DNA from: Macquaria australasica
Taxonomy: Eukaryota > Chordata > Actinopteri > Centrarchiformes > Percichthyidae
Assembly: GCA_005408345.1 (NCBI GenBank)
Contig: SEMN01000125.1
Location: 310,001-374,000, forward strand
Direction: 5' to 3'
Length of the DNA stretch: 64,000 bases
The notes beneath the pieces are model-generated. The model was not told the origin of the DNA. It searched no databases and saw only the letters and a list, made by a program, of their open reading frames with translations. Both the position numbers and the translations under genes were made by a program. Below are positions 26,524 to 39,170 of this stretch, piece after piece (within the stretch, counting starts at the first letter, position 1; each line of letters opens with the position of its first letter).

Positions 26524-26840
26524 AGGACTGCAACTAACGCTTATTTTCATTATTGATTAATCTGCCTATTATTTCGATTACTCGTTTTTTGTTTTTTTTG
26601 CTATGAAATGTCAGAAAATGGTGAAAAATGCCCAAGATGCTGCTTTCAAACATCTTGTTTTATGTGATTAAGAGTCCAAAACCCAAACATATTCACTTTA
26701 CAATGATATAAAAGCAGAAAATGCACGTTTAAGAAGCTGCTACCAGCGTATGTTTGGTATTTCTGCTTGAAAAGTGACTCAAACGATTAACTAATTATCA
26801 AAATAGTTGACCAATAGTTGACCAATAATTTCAGCTCTAG
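26524..26840. mobile_element. Short inverted-end element, TAGGGCTGCAACTAA family, copy 1
   Basis: It starts TAGGACTGCAACTAACG and ends with the inverted form ...TTTCAGCTCTA. The flanking 8-mers ATCATATG and GTCATGTG match at 6 of 8 positions, consistent with a decayed 8-bp target duplication. The length is about 317 bp and nothing is coded. It belongs to a family with several copies in this window (see 32778, 53207, 57278, 63309 and 63477). Confidence 0.7.
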
Positions 26841-28230
26841 TCATGTGATGCATATATTTTGTAAGTAGCTCCCCACTCACTCGTACTCACCAACTCTAAT
26901 AATGACACTGATCAAGACAAAAAAACCTCACTGGGTGATCAATAATTTAAGATTCAGGATAATTCCAGCCTGCTTAATCTGATGTCACTCACTGTAGCCA
27001 TAAATGGGGCGTATTATTACTGTGTGGTACTTTGTTATAGAAGTTTGGGAGTGCTCTGCCATCTACTGGCTACTGAGCCCACATGCAAGAGTTTGTGAAT
27101 CTCTTAAGGGTGAATTTACTACACAGACACATAAAGGTAAATGGACATTACACCCACATGTAATTATTGAACATCTCATGGGCTTTAATCTGCTGCTGTA
27201 ACAGCCTCCACTCTTCTGGTTTCAGGCTTTCCTTGAGATTTTGGAACCTGGCTGCAGGGATCAAAATCAAACTGGGAAAACCATGTCTTTATGGACCTGG
27301 CTATGTGCACAAGGGTCTTGTCATGTCAAAATAGAAAAGGGTCTTCCCCAAACTGTTGCCTAAAATATCATTGTAACAACTGCAACATTAAGATTTCCCT
27401 TCATTGACACTAAGGGGCCTAGCCTAAAACCACCCATGAAATCTGAACCATACAGGCCTCTTAATCAGATTTACAGTTTTAAATCTTGCTACATTAACGT
27501 ATTACTGTGTTCTATTGCTATCTAGAATTATCTGCTATTCATAAACACAAGTCAAAGTTATAATTAGTTAACTACTGGAGAACCATGCAGTTTTCTGGGA
27601 AGACGACCTGTCACATCCAGGTAAGTATCCCTTAAACGTCTTGGTAGCTGAGTTGGTCTACACCTGTTCCCAACATGGGGATTACAAGTTTGGAAAGAAG
27701 AAAAAAAGATATTTCTGCTTTAAGCTCTGTTCTGTTTATTTCTTCTGTCTCTTGTCAAATCTTTGTTTTTTTCCCCCTGTGAAATTAAAATCAAGCAATC
27801 TGTGAATGAAGCATCACTTTTTGATGCACGCAACCTGCGATAAGGGCTCACGAGTGGCCATTGCTCGTGCATGTATAATCCATATAAACACTGGTTTTCC
27901 ACACCTCATAATTTTAAACAGCATTTAAGTTTACATGTGTGAGTTTTAACTATGTTCTTTCAACAGGCTGCTCCCCAGAAGTGAAGCCAAAACCTCTCTG
28001 TCACCTTTACCACTACATCCCTGCAGAAACTGTGAGTAAAGTGTGTGTAGTTAGATCAAGTTTACTGTAGCAGAGTTCACTAAAGTAAGGAATTAAATTT
28101 GGGGGAAAGTACCGCTATCTGCAGCTGAGCGCTGGACAGATAAAACAAAGCCTAATCAGCAAGTTTGTCACTCAAAATAACTTTTTTTTCCAGACAGGAG
28201 AGCTGCGTGGTTATCAGTAGAGTGAGGCAA
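26841..28230. other. Upstream flank of the carboxypeptidase gene
   Basis: No gene is recognised. The only clear neighbouring features are the repeat ending at 26840 and the proximal promoter motifs near 28240. Confidence 0.4.
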
Positions 28231-28240
28231 CTCTCCTTTG

Positions 28241-28264
28241 TGGGAACAGTCCACCTGTCACCTG
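28241..28264 (+). promoter_or_regulatory. PTF1-like bipartite site upstream of procarboxypeptidase
   Basis: TGGGAA (28241-28246) is followed after 5 bases by the E-box CACCTG (28252-28257), and a second CACCTG follows at 28259-28264. Acinar pancreas genes are driven by PTF1, which binds an E-box plus a TTCCCA/TGGGAA box about one helical turn apart. The site lies about 85 bp before the ATG, with an AT-rich 'gatattaag' between that could act as a weak TATA box. The role is inferred. Confidence 0.4.
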
Positions 28265-28338
28265 ATGATATTAAGAGACTAGAAAAACGGACGCCTGACA
28301 CATTCGTGGCCCCGAAACAGTCCGGACATACAGACGAG

Positions 28339-29400
28339 ATGAGAGGCCTGTGGCTGCTGTTGGTGCTTGTGGCTGCGGCCAAAGCTGAGAGGGTCTTCAC
28401 TGGGTAAGAAGAGATATTTACTGTGGTTTCATTCTGGGTTTTTTAGCTTTCACATTGAAATTCCTAGTTTTGTGTTTGGTTACCAGCACTTATTTTATAA
28501 GTGTCATTTAAAGCCAGCCAGGGGATTCAATACGTTACTCTGCAGACTGTTTTTGAAATCTAATTATTAACTTGTTCTTTCTTTTCTTACTCATCTCAAA
28601 AATACCAATGTTATCGATATGATAAAGGGCACTCCAATCAACATGTGTGGCAACTAACAACCATCTCCAGTCAGAAATAAAACATAGAAATAAACCAAAA
28701 CTTGTGTGTGTAAACTCTGCAGCTGCTCCATAGAAATTAAATGAGAAAATGTGTGTTAAAGTGAACACAGTAAAACATGAATGGTGTTTCTGGAATTATA
28801 AAGTAAATGTTCTCACAAAATAAATAACTATTATACCAGAATAAACTTAATTTGGACATTAAAATTTCAAGCAAGCACTTTCAGAGTCCATTAACTCCAT
28901 CTGCCATTCAGTTTAGAAAAAGAAGATGCACTCTTAGTTATTAAATAAAAGTATTTAGAGACTTGATTAGGTGGGTTTTCCTGCCCTTAGATGCCTTACA
29001 TTCAGCATGTCAAATAACTATCCAAGCTGAAAAGGTACATTGGTATTCAACAGGCAGAACATGATTAGGCTTTATGTTTAGAGAAAGATTAAATCATAAT
29101 TACGGTTGTATTAAAGAAAATGGAGTGGGAGTCACGGGTCTGGGCACTAGCTGTTCTGTACGATTAATTGCTTGTTTAATTGGGGAGCTGGTGATTGAAT
29201 TAAATCTTCCTCTATTTTTGAACTCACTGTACAGTAGATTGCCACAAATAAGAGCAGCAACTAAAAACCTAAAATGTAAATAATTATGTTCAGAGACTGA
29301 AATGAATTTCCCTCCCAGAGATCAGGTCATCAGGGTCAATGTGCAGTCTGAGGAGCAGATCCGACTCCTGCAGGCTCTGGAGACTGAGCAGGAGTGGGAG

Positions 29401-29464
<64 letters not shown>

Positions 29465-32400
29465 CATTAGGTATACAGTACAGACACCTATGTTCAAGTT
29501 TTCTCAACTGCTTGTGCCAAACAGCTTCTCATGAACTTCCAAGAAGTACAAAAGGCAAATGAAGTTCAACTTGAAATTATCCCCTCGAGAGTTCATGTGG
29601 GTTGAAGGTTAACGGAGTCGTCTCCATTTGTCAGAAAGTCAGAAACTGTCCGAGGCCCGGCTGGTGTTTTGTGCTTCTATCTTTAATGCAGAAAAAAATT
29701 CCAGAAATTAAACTTTCCTCTCATTTTATTCTATTTATTCAATCTTTTGCTGCTCCTCTAAGACGTAAATGAATGCAGATTTAGAAGCATTACAAAAAAT
29801 AAAAGTATTGGAAAGATTTTACAGCAACAAACCCTCATTTTAGAAAATGTTTGTTTTAGTTCAACTCTGATTAGATTAATCATTTCGATTCTAGTGATTT
29901 GAATTATAGCGAAAAGTCTGACTCAAGGACTCTCCAAACTTCTGTAATATCTCAAAATGGGTTTTGGAGATTTGGAGATCCACGATAAAGATCAAAATAG
30001 GATGGTCGAGTTCAAGTTACTTTTTATTCGCCATTTGCACGGGTACATATACTGGAATACTTGCCATTTTCTCTCATTCGTTAAACAAGAAACAAAGGGG
30101 TTGGTGGGCAACGAGGAGTTATAAGGAAACACAGAGAACACATCTGGGTGTCTAGAAAAAATCTGGGTGTCATCATTGCTTTATTTAGAATAATAATCAT
30201 CTTTATTTACACCTTATAGTAAGGTGACAATGTGTGTCACAATATGTAAACACAAGTACTGTCAAAGTAGTCAAAATTAGTAGTAGGGGAGGCCAGGGAC
30301 ACTTTTTGCAATTTTCTCAATAAATCAAAAACCATTAAAATTCAGATTGTAATATTTATTGATTTGATGATATCGGCTGATACACACACAAACATGTGAA
30401 TATTGGGAGTACTGGCACTTCTTTTATTCCACTTCATCCACTGATGTGCTCTCCCTGTAACTTCAAACTGTATAGATAAAATAAAATAAATTAGCATGCA
30501 ACTGATTATCATTAATTTAGCATGTAATCTAATTTATGTAGGCCTTTTTGGTTTTTAAAACATAAATGAAAGTACTTAGTTTCAGGCAGTAACTTTCCCT
30601 GGGAGTTTCAAATGTGGCTCATTTTTTGTAAGCAAGAAGACAATCTAACTGAGCATGTGCAGAGTGAGTGTAATCACTCTAACTTGTTTCTGATTGGAGG
30701 AATTCAAGGTGTTACAACTGTCCCATGTTACAGCTGTCCCTGGTCTCCCCTACAAACCAGGTACCAAGGATCTAGGTCAATAATGTACTCTGGTTCAGTG
30801 GCTTTCTAAGTTAACAATACATTTTTAGATAAATTCTATTGGGAGCCAATGAAGAGCACTTAAAACTGGAGTGACGTGTTCATGCTTACTGGATCTATTC
30901 CTGGATACAAGATATTGAGAAAGTATTAAAGAAATGACCATTCTGCTCAGTACACTGTACATAATACAGCACCTTCTCAGTGTTATGAGTGTTCAGGTTT
31001 TCCTGTCTGATCCCAGCTGGACTTCTGGCTCCACCCGGTCTCCACTGAACTCCCTGTCGACATCAGAGTGCCCCGCTCCAGTTTGAGCACTGTGACGGAG
31101 TACATTAGTGTCCACAACATCCCCTTTTCTGTCCTCATAAACAACCTTCAGGTGTGTAATCCTCCAAATGAAGTAATTTGCTAACACAGACTCTGATACT
31201 TCTAGCAAATATACACCTGTGTACCAAAAGAGTCAAACTATCCAATTTTCTAATATAATATAGAAAGCGTTGTTGTGTCCTTGTGCCTCTGATCGTAGTG
31301 TCCTGGGGTTTTAATTTGATTTTGAGAATGAAATGATGACAATACTGAATTCTTCTTGCATGTCACATTCAGGAGCTTCTCAATGAGGAGAAAGCTGAGA
31401 TGGAGGTGAACCAGATGAAGGAGCGCAGCACCAGGAGCTTCAACTTTGGAGCCTATCATCCTCTGGAGACAGTAGGCTCTTTGTACAAACACACAAATTA
31501 ACTCGTGACCCTCCAGATTAGGAGATATGCACGATCAAGACCCTCTACAAACACCTTATTACAGCTCATCTGAGCTTCATGTCAAACTTAGATCAGTTAC
31601 CAAAATAACAACAAACACGGCAGGACCGAACTCTAGGGGCTCAAACGTATAGTCAGACTTCAGATAGACGTCTGCATTTTTGCACCAAGCTGTCTAGTTC
31701 TTGACTATTTTAAGTAGGACTAATTTGCCATGAATTCTGGGTAAATTAAGACCTTTTTTTAACTATAAAATCATGGCTGATTTACTTCTATTTACTTCTG
31801 TAAAAATTCGACAGTCAGAAGGACGTTTTACTGTGAAACATTCAGCGAAAAGTATAACAATAAAATAAACTTCCTGTAGCATAAAACCTCACTGCAGTAC
31901 AGACCTGCAGCTTTTTTACTCATGTACGCACTAATGTTGGCAGAACTTGTCTCAGGTGTTATGCACCTTTTAAATGGATTGATCTGCAAACTGCCCTCAA
32001 ACTGCAGTCTTACACTCCACTTTTTAAAGCTTTATCATCTGATGTTTTTTATGGTTCTTGATTAATTCCTTATTTTTTGTGTAGTTGTGTGTTGTTTCTG
32101 CTTGCTGATTGTGTTCTTGTGAATGTGTTTAGTATCAGACATTGTGTCTGTATTGTAATGCTTGACTTGTCTCCCATACAGATCTACAGCTGGATGGACA
32201 CTCTGGTGGCTCAGCACCCGAACCTGGTCACCAAGCAGGAAATCGGGAGATCTTATGAGAACAGGCCCATGTATGTGCTCAAGGTAGGACATACCTCAGG
32301 CAAGACAACAGCATTACATGTGTTTGCACCTGCCTGTATGGGCGTGAGTGTGTTTTTGCACTGTAAGAAATGTGTTAGCTCCGAAAATGAGTATTTATTA

Positions 32401-35400
32401 CATTACCAACTTGAACCCAGTTGTTATAGTCCCATTAAATTCCCCTTTAAAGGTGTAAAGTACCTTTAGCTAAAATCTTTTGTTTACACTGTTTGACCGC
32501 ATCACACCTATACTATACTACTATTATATTTTTATAACAGCATGAGTTTTCATTCTGTTGACATTGTGTTTAGTTCAGCACCGGGGGAAACAAGCGTCCT
32601 GCTATCTGGATCGACACAGGTATCCACTCCAGAGAATGGGTGTCTCAGGCTACCGGAGTGTGGACAGCCAACAAGGTACAACATGTCAGCGAGGTCGAGT
32701 GATTTGATGGATTGACCTAAAACGTGTTAGGTGTGAAAAAGATCTTAGAGGTGCATTTGAAAGTCTCAATGTGAAAAATAAAGCTGGAGTGATTCGTTGA
32801 TTAACAGAAAATCTGCTTTTTTGACAACTAATTCATTGTTTCAGTCATTTTTCGAGCAAAAATGCCAAACTTTCTCTGGTTCCAGACTCTGAAATATGAG
32901 GATTTCCTGCTTTTCCTTTGCTATATTTCATTGTAAATTGAGTATCTGTAAGTTTTGGATTGCTGGTCAGATAAAACAAGGAATCTGACGACGCCACCTT
33001 AGGCTTTTTTTTCACTGACATTTTACAGTCAAAACGATTAATTGGTAGATGATGAAAATAATCTTTAGTTGCAGCCCTAATAATAAATGTACTTCGTAAT
33101 GATATGTAATTTGATAAGAAATCAAGAAAAGGTGAATACTGTAAAATAATGCATCTACTATTCTTGTTTCTAGACTCGAGCCTCGCATTCCTTCCTTTCT
33201 TCTTCTATTGTTGCAGACATTGTTAACTCTGATTAAAAGTGTCACCTATACTGCATAAGACATAAAAGATTGTTTTCTTTCTTTTTGAGGATGTCATTTC
33301 TACAAAATCACTGCCTTGTTTTCTTGCTTAGATTGCCACTGATTACGGTACCGACGCCTCCCTGACCTCCCTCCTGAACACCATGGACATTTACATGCTG
33401 ATCCTGGCCAACCCTGACGGCTATGCTTACACCCACACCAACGTATGTCGCTATCATTTCAATGGAAACATGTTGGATTTGTAAAACCGCTACATCTTTG
33501 CTCTTATTTCCTGATTTATTATGACAATGTTATTTTTGTGTTGTGTGTACCAAAACACATTATTTCACCATTTTACATGTAAGGTGGTTATTTGAGAGGA
33601 AAGCATGGTTGATATGAGCCAGTGCAAATTGCTGTTGAAAACCAGGTATGATACTTGACTGAAACTGTGTGATGTAAAGGACCGTATGTGGCGTAAGACC
33701 CGCTCCAAGATCTCAGGCTCCGTGTGCCGTGGAGTCGATCCTAACAGGAACTGGGACGCAGGATTTGGTGGTCAGTATGGAAAAGTTCTCCTGACCTTTG
33801 TGTTGTATAAGTTTGTTTTTGTACTAGATTAAACAGGCAGGACAACTTTGTCTGAAAACATTTGTCTTTTGCAGATACAGATGTAGAAATTAGTCTTTTT
33901 TTTTTTTAGGGTAACATGTGAACGCCTCAGTTTTACACAGTGTTTGGTCTTTGCCTGTTCTCAAACAGATAAATAACAACAATATTACTAAAATGAGAAA
34001 CATGCTGACTTCAAACTTGAAGTGGTTTTATGTGTAAGATTTAATTTAACTAGATTAAATTGTTTCTATACAAGAAAATGGATTGAAAATGTATATGATG
34101 AAATATTTCAGCAAAGAAAAGTATAGTTTTCTGTGATAAAAATGGTTTTGGCAGACGGTATGTCAAAATGTAAGTTTTGGACACAGCATGTGAATATATT
34201 AATTATTAATTAATATATATTAATTGCCAGATTATTAGGTACAGCTCTACAATGAATCCTACCTTAATGGAGGTTATAATGTTCAACTTTTTCTTTAAAC
34301 TGTTAGAGGTGTTGATTTAACTTTATGGTCATTTTGGAGGCTGCAGTTTGTGGTGCTGTTGAGCTGTAATGCTTTATTCTGAATGTTTCCAGTATTTTGT
34401 CCACCCCCTGTTCAGAATAAAGTAGGCTGAAATATTAGAAACACCTCACAATGTAGCGCAACACAATTCAGCAGCACCACAAACTACAGAATTTGTACCT
34501 TAAAGTAATGTTGTCATTAAAATGCATTAGTGAATGCATTGTACCCTCTTCCATTGTACTGTATGTAAGTATGTATTGTGTTACGATGTCTCTCATTGTG
34601 TCTCACACACGTGTTTCCATTTGAATTTTCCCCCTCCAGGCCCCGGTGCCAGTAAGAACCCCTGCTCTGAATCCTACCACGGCCCCTCGGCTCACTCTGA
34701 GATCGAGGTGAAGAACGTGGTGAACCTGATCAGAAGCCACGGCAACTTCAAGTCCTTCATCTCTGTCCACGCCTACTCCCAGCTGCTCATGTACCCCTAC
34801 GGCTATTCCTGCAAGAGCGTGCCCCATCAGCCTGAGCTGGTGAGGAATGGGGGAAATTTTTAGTAAACTGTGAGGAGGCACATGGCAAATTAAATGTAAA
34901 ACTTTTTTCCACTGTCTCATGAAACTGTGACTGCAGAGTAGTTCTCACACAGGAGAGTCAAATCAGAGAGGCAGCTAAATTTTCTCTTCATAAAAGATTC
35001 ATGTGTTATAACCTGATTTGAAAATGCCTGTCTCTTTTATCCTTCAATAACTTTAATGATTTAAAAAAAAAAAGAAGCAATATCCTGCCTTTTCCTTATC
35101 CTGCAGACTACTTTTAACAACTTTAGTTGTACAACTTTAGTTGTACAACTTTGGGATTATAATTTCTTATCTAATTAAAGTTTTATACCTGAAAATTCAA
35201 ATTATTTCCTCCAGGAAGGATGAATTGACCAATTATAAAGTCATGCCTACTACATACAACAAATTATCTCCCTTAACTCTGCCAGGAATCCTCTTTTTCA
35301 AGTTCTTGCTTCAGGTTTATACAGTCGTGCAGATTAACACTGAGGAACAAATGGACCAACAATCAAGTCAAGTCAATTTATGTATAAAGCATATTTAAAA

Positions 35401-36220
35401 ACATCCCTCGTTGACTAAAGTGCTGTACAGACCAGAGCAGGTAGATAAACTCACAAATAAAAGAAACACTGACATAAACATCAATGCACACAGCTCATAG
35501 GCACAAATAAACAACTTATAAGAATAGCTGAAAGTCAAAAATACGCCACATCAGTCCTGTAGTCACTCATATGTAACTGAGTCATCTCAGACGAATGTGT
35601 GGTTTTGGGCTTTATAAATAAAACTGACTTGACTTATAACTCCATAAGAGGATGTGTAGGGCTTTGAAAGTTGCTGTTTTATTCACCAATTCTTGATTTT
35701 TCGAGTGGAAACCTTAAAAAACACTCCTCTATAGCCTTTTTCTTCTGCATGTCCCCTTCTGCACTGTACCTGACTACAGTAGTGTGTCTTTTATTGTTTT
35801 GTTGTTCCCTGTAGGACTCTGTTGGCAGAGCAGCAGTGCAGAAACTCACTTCCCTCTATGGCACCATATACAAGGTTGGAAGCATCTGCAACATCATCTG
35901 TGAGTAACTTATTTTTCCTTTTTGTCCAATATATGTAACTGTATATCTTCCTTGTAAATATAATTTAGTGCTCTTTTTTTATGTCTTCCTTTAGTGCTAC
36001 TTTTATATACTTTGTTCTATTTTATTGCCTATTTTATTGTTTTATTCTAATCTAATTTAAAATATTGTAGTATCGCTTTATACATTTCCTGTGTGTGTAG
36101 TGTGGAGGGGGCTACGACTGCATTTCATTGTGCAATCCTGCACTGTATAATGACAATAAAGCGGAACCATGAACCTTGATAAATAATTTTAGATTAGATT
36201 AGATTTTATTTCAAACATAT

Positions 36221-36264
<44 letters not shown>

Positions 36265-37166
36265 AGTAAGAAAACAAAACAAGAATAATCAATCAAATTA
36301 ACAGCAAAGATACAGCAAACTCACAATAACCAACATAAATAAATATTTAAGAGTAGGAAGAAGTGAATACTTATCAAGTCCTACCCCCTTTTTAAAAGAA
36401 ATATTTTATCAATAACTTTGTGTTAAACATGAATCCACCCCAGTGTTCACCATACACAACTCAATCAAATCAATCAAGTCAAAGAAAAATAAAACATTCA
36501 AAACAAAACAACAGCAAAAAAATCAGAATAAAACAAACAAAATTATAATTCCTGTAATAATAATGAACTGATACAGCTACAGCTTGCTTCAGAAACAAAG
36601 TTAGTAAATGTAGTGGGCACGATAAATAAATTTATTAATTGCAAATCCTCTAAAATACCAGTAAGACTACTACTATATTGGTATCTGCGTATATGTGGGA
36701 TGATAAGTAACAAGAAATCAGAGGACAGATGTGCCAAAGACATGTTTGAGGTCATTAAGAAACAGAAAAAGTCACTGTTGCCCACCAGAGAGCACTGACA
36801 AGTTTATTTTCCAACTGTAAAATTTATATATTTTGATCATAATATAATAATAATATAGATAACCATTTGTTGTGTTTATGTAAAACATTGAATACCAGTC
36901 GATATATTGTTATCTGATTTTTAAAACTCACTACTAGTGCTACTTGTACCATGTACTCACCTCTTCCTCTCCTCTCAGATCAAGCCAGTGGCGGCAGCAT
37001 TGACTGGTCCTACGACCTGGGCATCAAGTACTCCTTTGCCTTTGAGCTGAGGGACACCGGTCGCTATGGTTTCATCCTGCCGGCCAATCAGATCATCCCC
37101 ACCGCCTCCGAGACCTGGCTGGGTCTGAAACACATCATGGAGTATGTCCGTGACCATCCTTATTGA
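28339..37166 (+). CDS. cpa2: Procarboxypeptidase A (M14A), CPA2-like, 11 exons, 419 aa
   Basis: A secreted digestive zinc exopeptidase that removes C-terminal aromatic or aliphatic residues. Inferred exons: 28339-28403, 29319-29400, 31017-31151, 31373-31471, 32182-32283, 32574-32675, 33332-33442, 33680-33770, 34640-34839, 35815-35899 and 36979-37166. They total 1260 bp with continuous phase. Residues 1-16 form a signal peptide (MRGLWLLLVLVAAAKA), then an activation propeptide to about residue 110. Zinc ligands are His179, Glu182 and His306; substrate and catalytic residues are Arg237, Tyr358 and Glu380. Ile365 (position 255 of the mature enzyme) gives A-type, not B-type, specificity. Cys248-Cys271 is the standard disulfide. 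Cys320 and Cys354 match the second disulfide typical of CPA2, while GNKRPAIWIDTGIHSREWV is CPA1-like, so the paralogue call is moderate. The start is chosen by the signal peptide; an in-frame ATG at 28165 is considered upstream of the transcript. Confidence 0.93.
29403..29462 (+). repeat. (AC)n microsatellite right after a splice donor
   Basis: About 60 bases of perfect CA repeat begin 2 bases into intron 2 of the carboxypeptidase gene, so the donor itself reads GTACACAC. Histidine/threonine or valine/cysteine open frames through it are artefacts. Confidence 0.95.
32778..33080. mobile_element. TAGGGCTGCAACTAA-family short element, copy 2
   Basis: It lies in intron 6 of the carboxypeptidase gene. 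It opens with a degenerate TAAAGCTGGAGTGATTCG end and closes TTAGTTGCAGCCCTA. The interior 'aaaaatgccaaac' and 'ctggttccag' blocks are shared with the copies near 57300 and 63400. It is non-coding. Confidence 0.65.
35363..35637. mobile_element. Short repeat with inverted TCAAGTCAAGTCA ends
   Basis: The left end TCAAGTCAAGTCAATTTATG and the reverse complement of the right end, TAAGTCAAGTCAGTTTTATT, match closely and enclose about 275 bp. It lies in intron 9 of the carboxypeptidase gene and has no coding capacity. Confidence 0.5.
36090..36175 (+). repeat. Probable 3' end of a retroposon
   Basis: 'gactgcatttcattgtgcaa' followed by '...gtataatgacaataaagc' resembles the 3' tail of fish non-LTR elements. 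It lies in intron 10 of the carboxypeptidase gene. It is too short to classify. Confidence 0.4.
36222..36262 (+). repeat. (TA)n microsatellite
   Basis: About 40 bases of TA repeat in intron 10 of the carboxypeptidase gene, followed by repeat-like AT-rich sequence to about 36400. Confidence 0.9.
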
Positions 37167-37195
37167 TGGCTTTAACCCGTGGAAGGAAGATAATC

Positions 37196-37286
37196 ATTAA
37201 AATCAATTGACTCAGCTTTTAATTTGCAGAACAACTTTCTCAACATGTTGCTGATACAAAATCTGGCTTCAATATTAACCAATAAA
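37196..37286 (+). terminator. Candidate poly(A) signals of the carboxypeptidase gene
   Basis: ATTAAA at 37196-37201 and AATAAA at 37281-37286 lie 30 and 115 bases past the stop codon. Either would give the short 3' untranslated region usual for pancreatic zymogen messages. Confidence 0.5.
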
Positions 37287-37704
37287 GTCATAAATACCCT
37301 GTTTGTCAGCACTAATTCTCACCTTTCTGTGTTCAATTGCCTGACAACCAGCCACAGTTTTATTTACTTCAGACTTGACTTGATAAATGTAGAGAAATAC
37401 TGTACTTAGATCCTTGACTTGGGTTGTAATTACTTGGCACCTTTTTTGATTTGTAACTTATTACTCCATTAAATTATGTTAAAACTGACAATAATTTTTT
37501 AAAAATCCATTTAAATAAATCCATTGAAAAGTTTGAGATATTTTATTTCACATATTAAATCAGCACTGTTACTTACTCAGACTTGACTTTTGGTCCATAA
37601 AAGTGCTAAATAAACTCTACTTACTTAACTTACTTGGGGTTTCTTCAGTATATCCAGACTTAAATGGACCTGGCTTTGAAATAGGCCTAAACCTGGACTT
37701 TATA

Positions 37705-39170
37705 TAAGATAAGATAAGATAAGATAAGATAAGATAAGATAAGCCTTTATTGTCCCACAGCGGGGACATTTTCAGCGTTACAGCAGCCAGCAAGAGTGTC
37801 CTATATAGAAATACAATAAAATAAATAGAAAAATAGTCAGAAATAAATAATAGAGTGACTGAGTGCAGTTGTAAGTATGAACAAATAGATAAGATAAAAT
37901 ATTACACATATATAATGTACATGTACATGAAAATATTGCACAGCAACAGATGAAGTAGATAACATCATGAATACAATATATGCATGAAGATAATGCACAG
38001 CAGCAGATGAAGTATAGTAGCAAACAGTCTGCGTACTGACAGTCGACAGTCGTGTGTAGATTACCGGGAGTTGTACTGATTATAGAGTCTGACAGCAGCA
38101 GGCAGGAAGGACCTACGGTACCTCTCCTTCAGACACCGCGGGTGGAGCAGCCGGTCGCTGAAGGAGCTGCCCAGTGCTGATAGAGTGACCTGTAGGGGGT
38201 GGGAAGTGTTCTCCAGTAGTGATGATAGCTTGGCCACCATTCTCCTGCCTCCCACCACCTCCACTGGGTCCAGAGGGCATCCAAGGACAGAGCTGGCCTT
38301 CTTTACCAGTCTGTCCAGTCTCTTTCTATCCCTGGAAGAGATGCCACTGGCCCAACAGGCCACCCCATACAAGACAGCTGATGCCACCACAGAGTCATAG
38401 AAAGTCCTCAGGAGCGCACCCTGCACTCCAAAAGACCTTAGTCTCCTGAGCAAAAAGAGACGGCTCTGGCCCTTTTTAAACAGAGCGTCCGTATTGTCTG
38501 ACCAGTCCAGTTTGTTGTTCAAGTGAACACCCAGATACTTGTACGATCTCACAATCTCAATGTCCATTCCCTGGATGTTCACTGGTGTAGGTGGAGGGAG
38601 TTTGCGCCTGCCGAAGTCCACCACCAGCTCTTTGGTTTTACCCGCGTTGATCTGGAGGCGGTTCAGCTGACATCAACCCACAAAGCCCTGGGTCAGTTCT
38701 CTGTACTCCCTATCATCCCCGTCGGTGATGAGGCCGACGATGGCAGAGTCATCAGAGAACTTCTAAGGGTGACAGTTCGAAGTGTTATGGGTGAAGTCCG
38801 CTGGTGAACAGGAAAGGCGCCAGAACGGTTCCCTGTGGAGCCCCTGTGCTGCAGAGAAGTGTGTCAGACACACAGTCCTGTAACCTCACATACTGTGGTC
38901 GGTTTGTGAGGTAGTCCAGGATCCATGCTGCCAGGTGATGGTCCACCCCAGCATCCTGGTCCCCCAGAATCCTGGGCTGGATGGTGTTAAATGCACTGGA
39001 GAAATCAAAAAACATGATCCTCACAGTGTTTCCAGCCTTTTCCAGGTGAGAGAGGGATGTGTGAAGTAGGTAAATGACAGCGTCATCCACCCCAATGCCG
39101 GGTTGGTAGGCAAACTGCAGAGGGTCCATAAATGGGCTCTTCGGCACAGGAACCAGACTCAGGACTTGAC
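37705..39170 (-). mobile_element. Degenerate non-LTR retrotransposon (CR1/L2/Rex1-type), reverse transcriptase fragment
   Basis: Reading right to left, 39170-38785 encodes reverse-transcriptase blocks (FDFSSAFNTIQP, GAPQGTVLAPFLF). A short frame-shifted piece contains the FSDD active-site block. From about 38700 to 38061 comes the C-terminal part (LQINAGKTKELVVDFGRRK, SYKYLGVHLNNKLDWS). A 3' untranslated tail ends in (ATCTT)n at 37705-37741. The 5' half (endonuclease) is missing. A frame change near 38785 and an in-frame stop at 38673-38675 show it is dead. It sits between the carboxypeptidase and SMC1B genes. The exact clade cannot be fixed by eye. Confidence 0.85.
38061..38672 (-). pseudogene. 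Reverse transcriptase C-terminal fragment of the LINE
   Basis: An open segment covering the last part of the polymerase and the conserved C-terminal tail (KERYRRSFLPAAVRLYN). It is bounded upstream by the stop at 38673-38675, where relatives have tryptophan. It has lost its upstream half and is not a functional gene. Confidence 0.8.

Noticed and set aside
28165..28338. In-frame ATG 58 codons upstream of the carboxypeptidase start
   Set aside because: Using it would bury the signal peptide, and the stretch contains the promoter-like motifs. The family length of 419 is reached from 28339.
29302..29562. Histidine/threonine repeat protein across the (AC)n run
   Set aside because: It is an exon plus microsatellite read-through past a splice donor, not a protein.
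37705..37741. (AAGAT)n as an independent satellite
   Set aside because: It is better explained as the tandem 3' tail of the adjacent minus-strand LINE.
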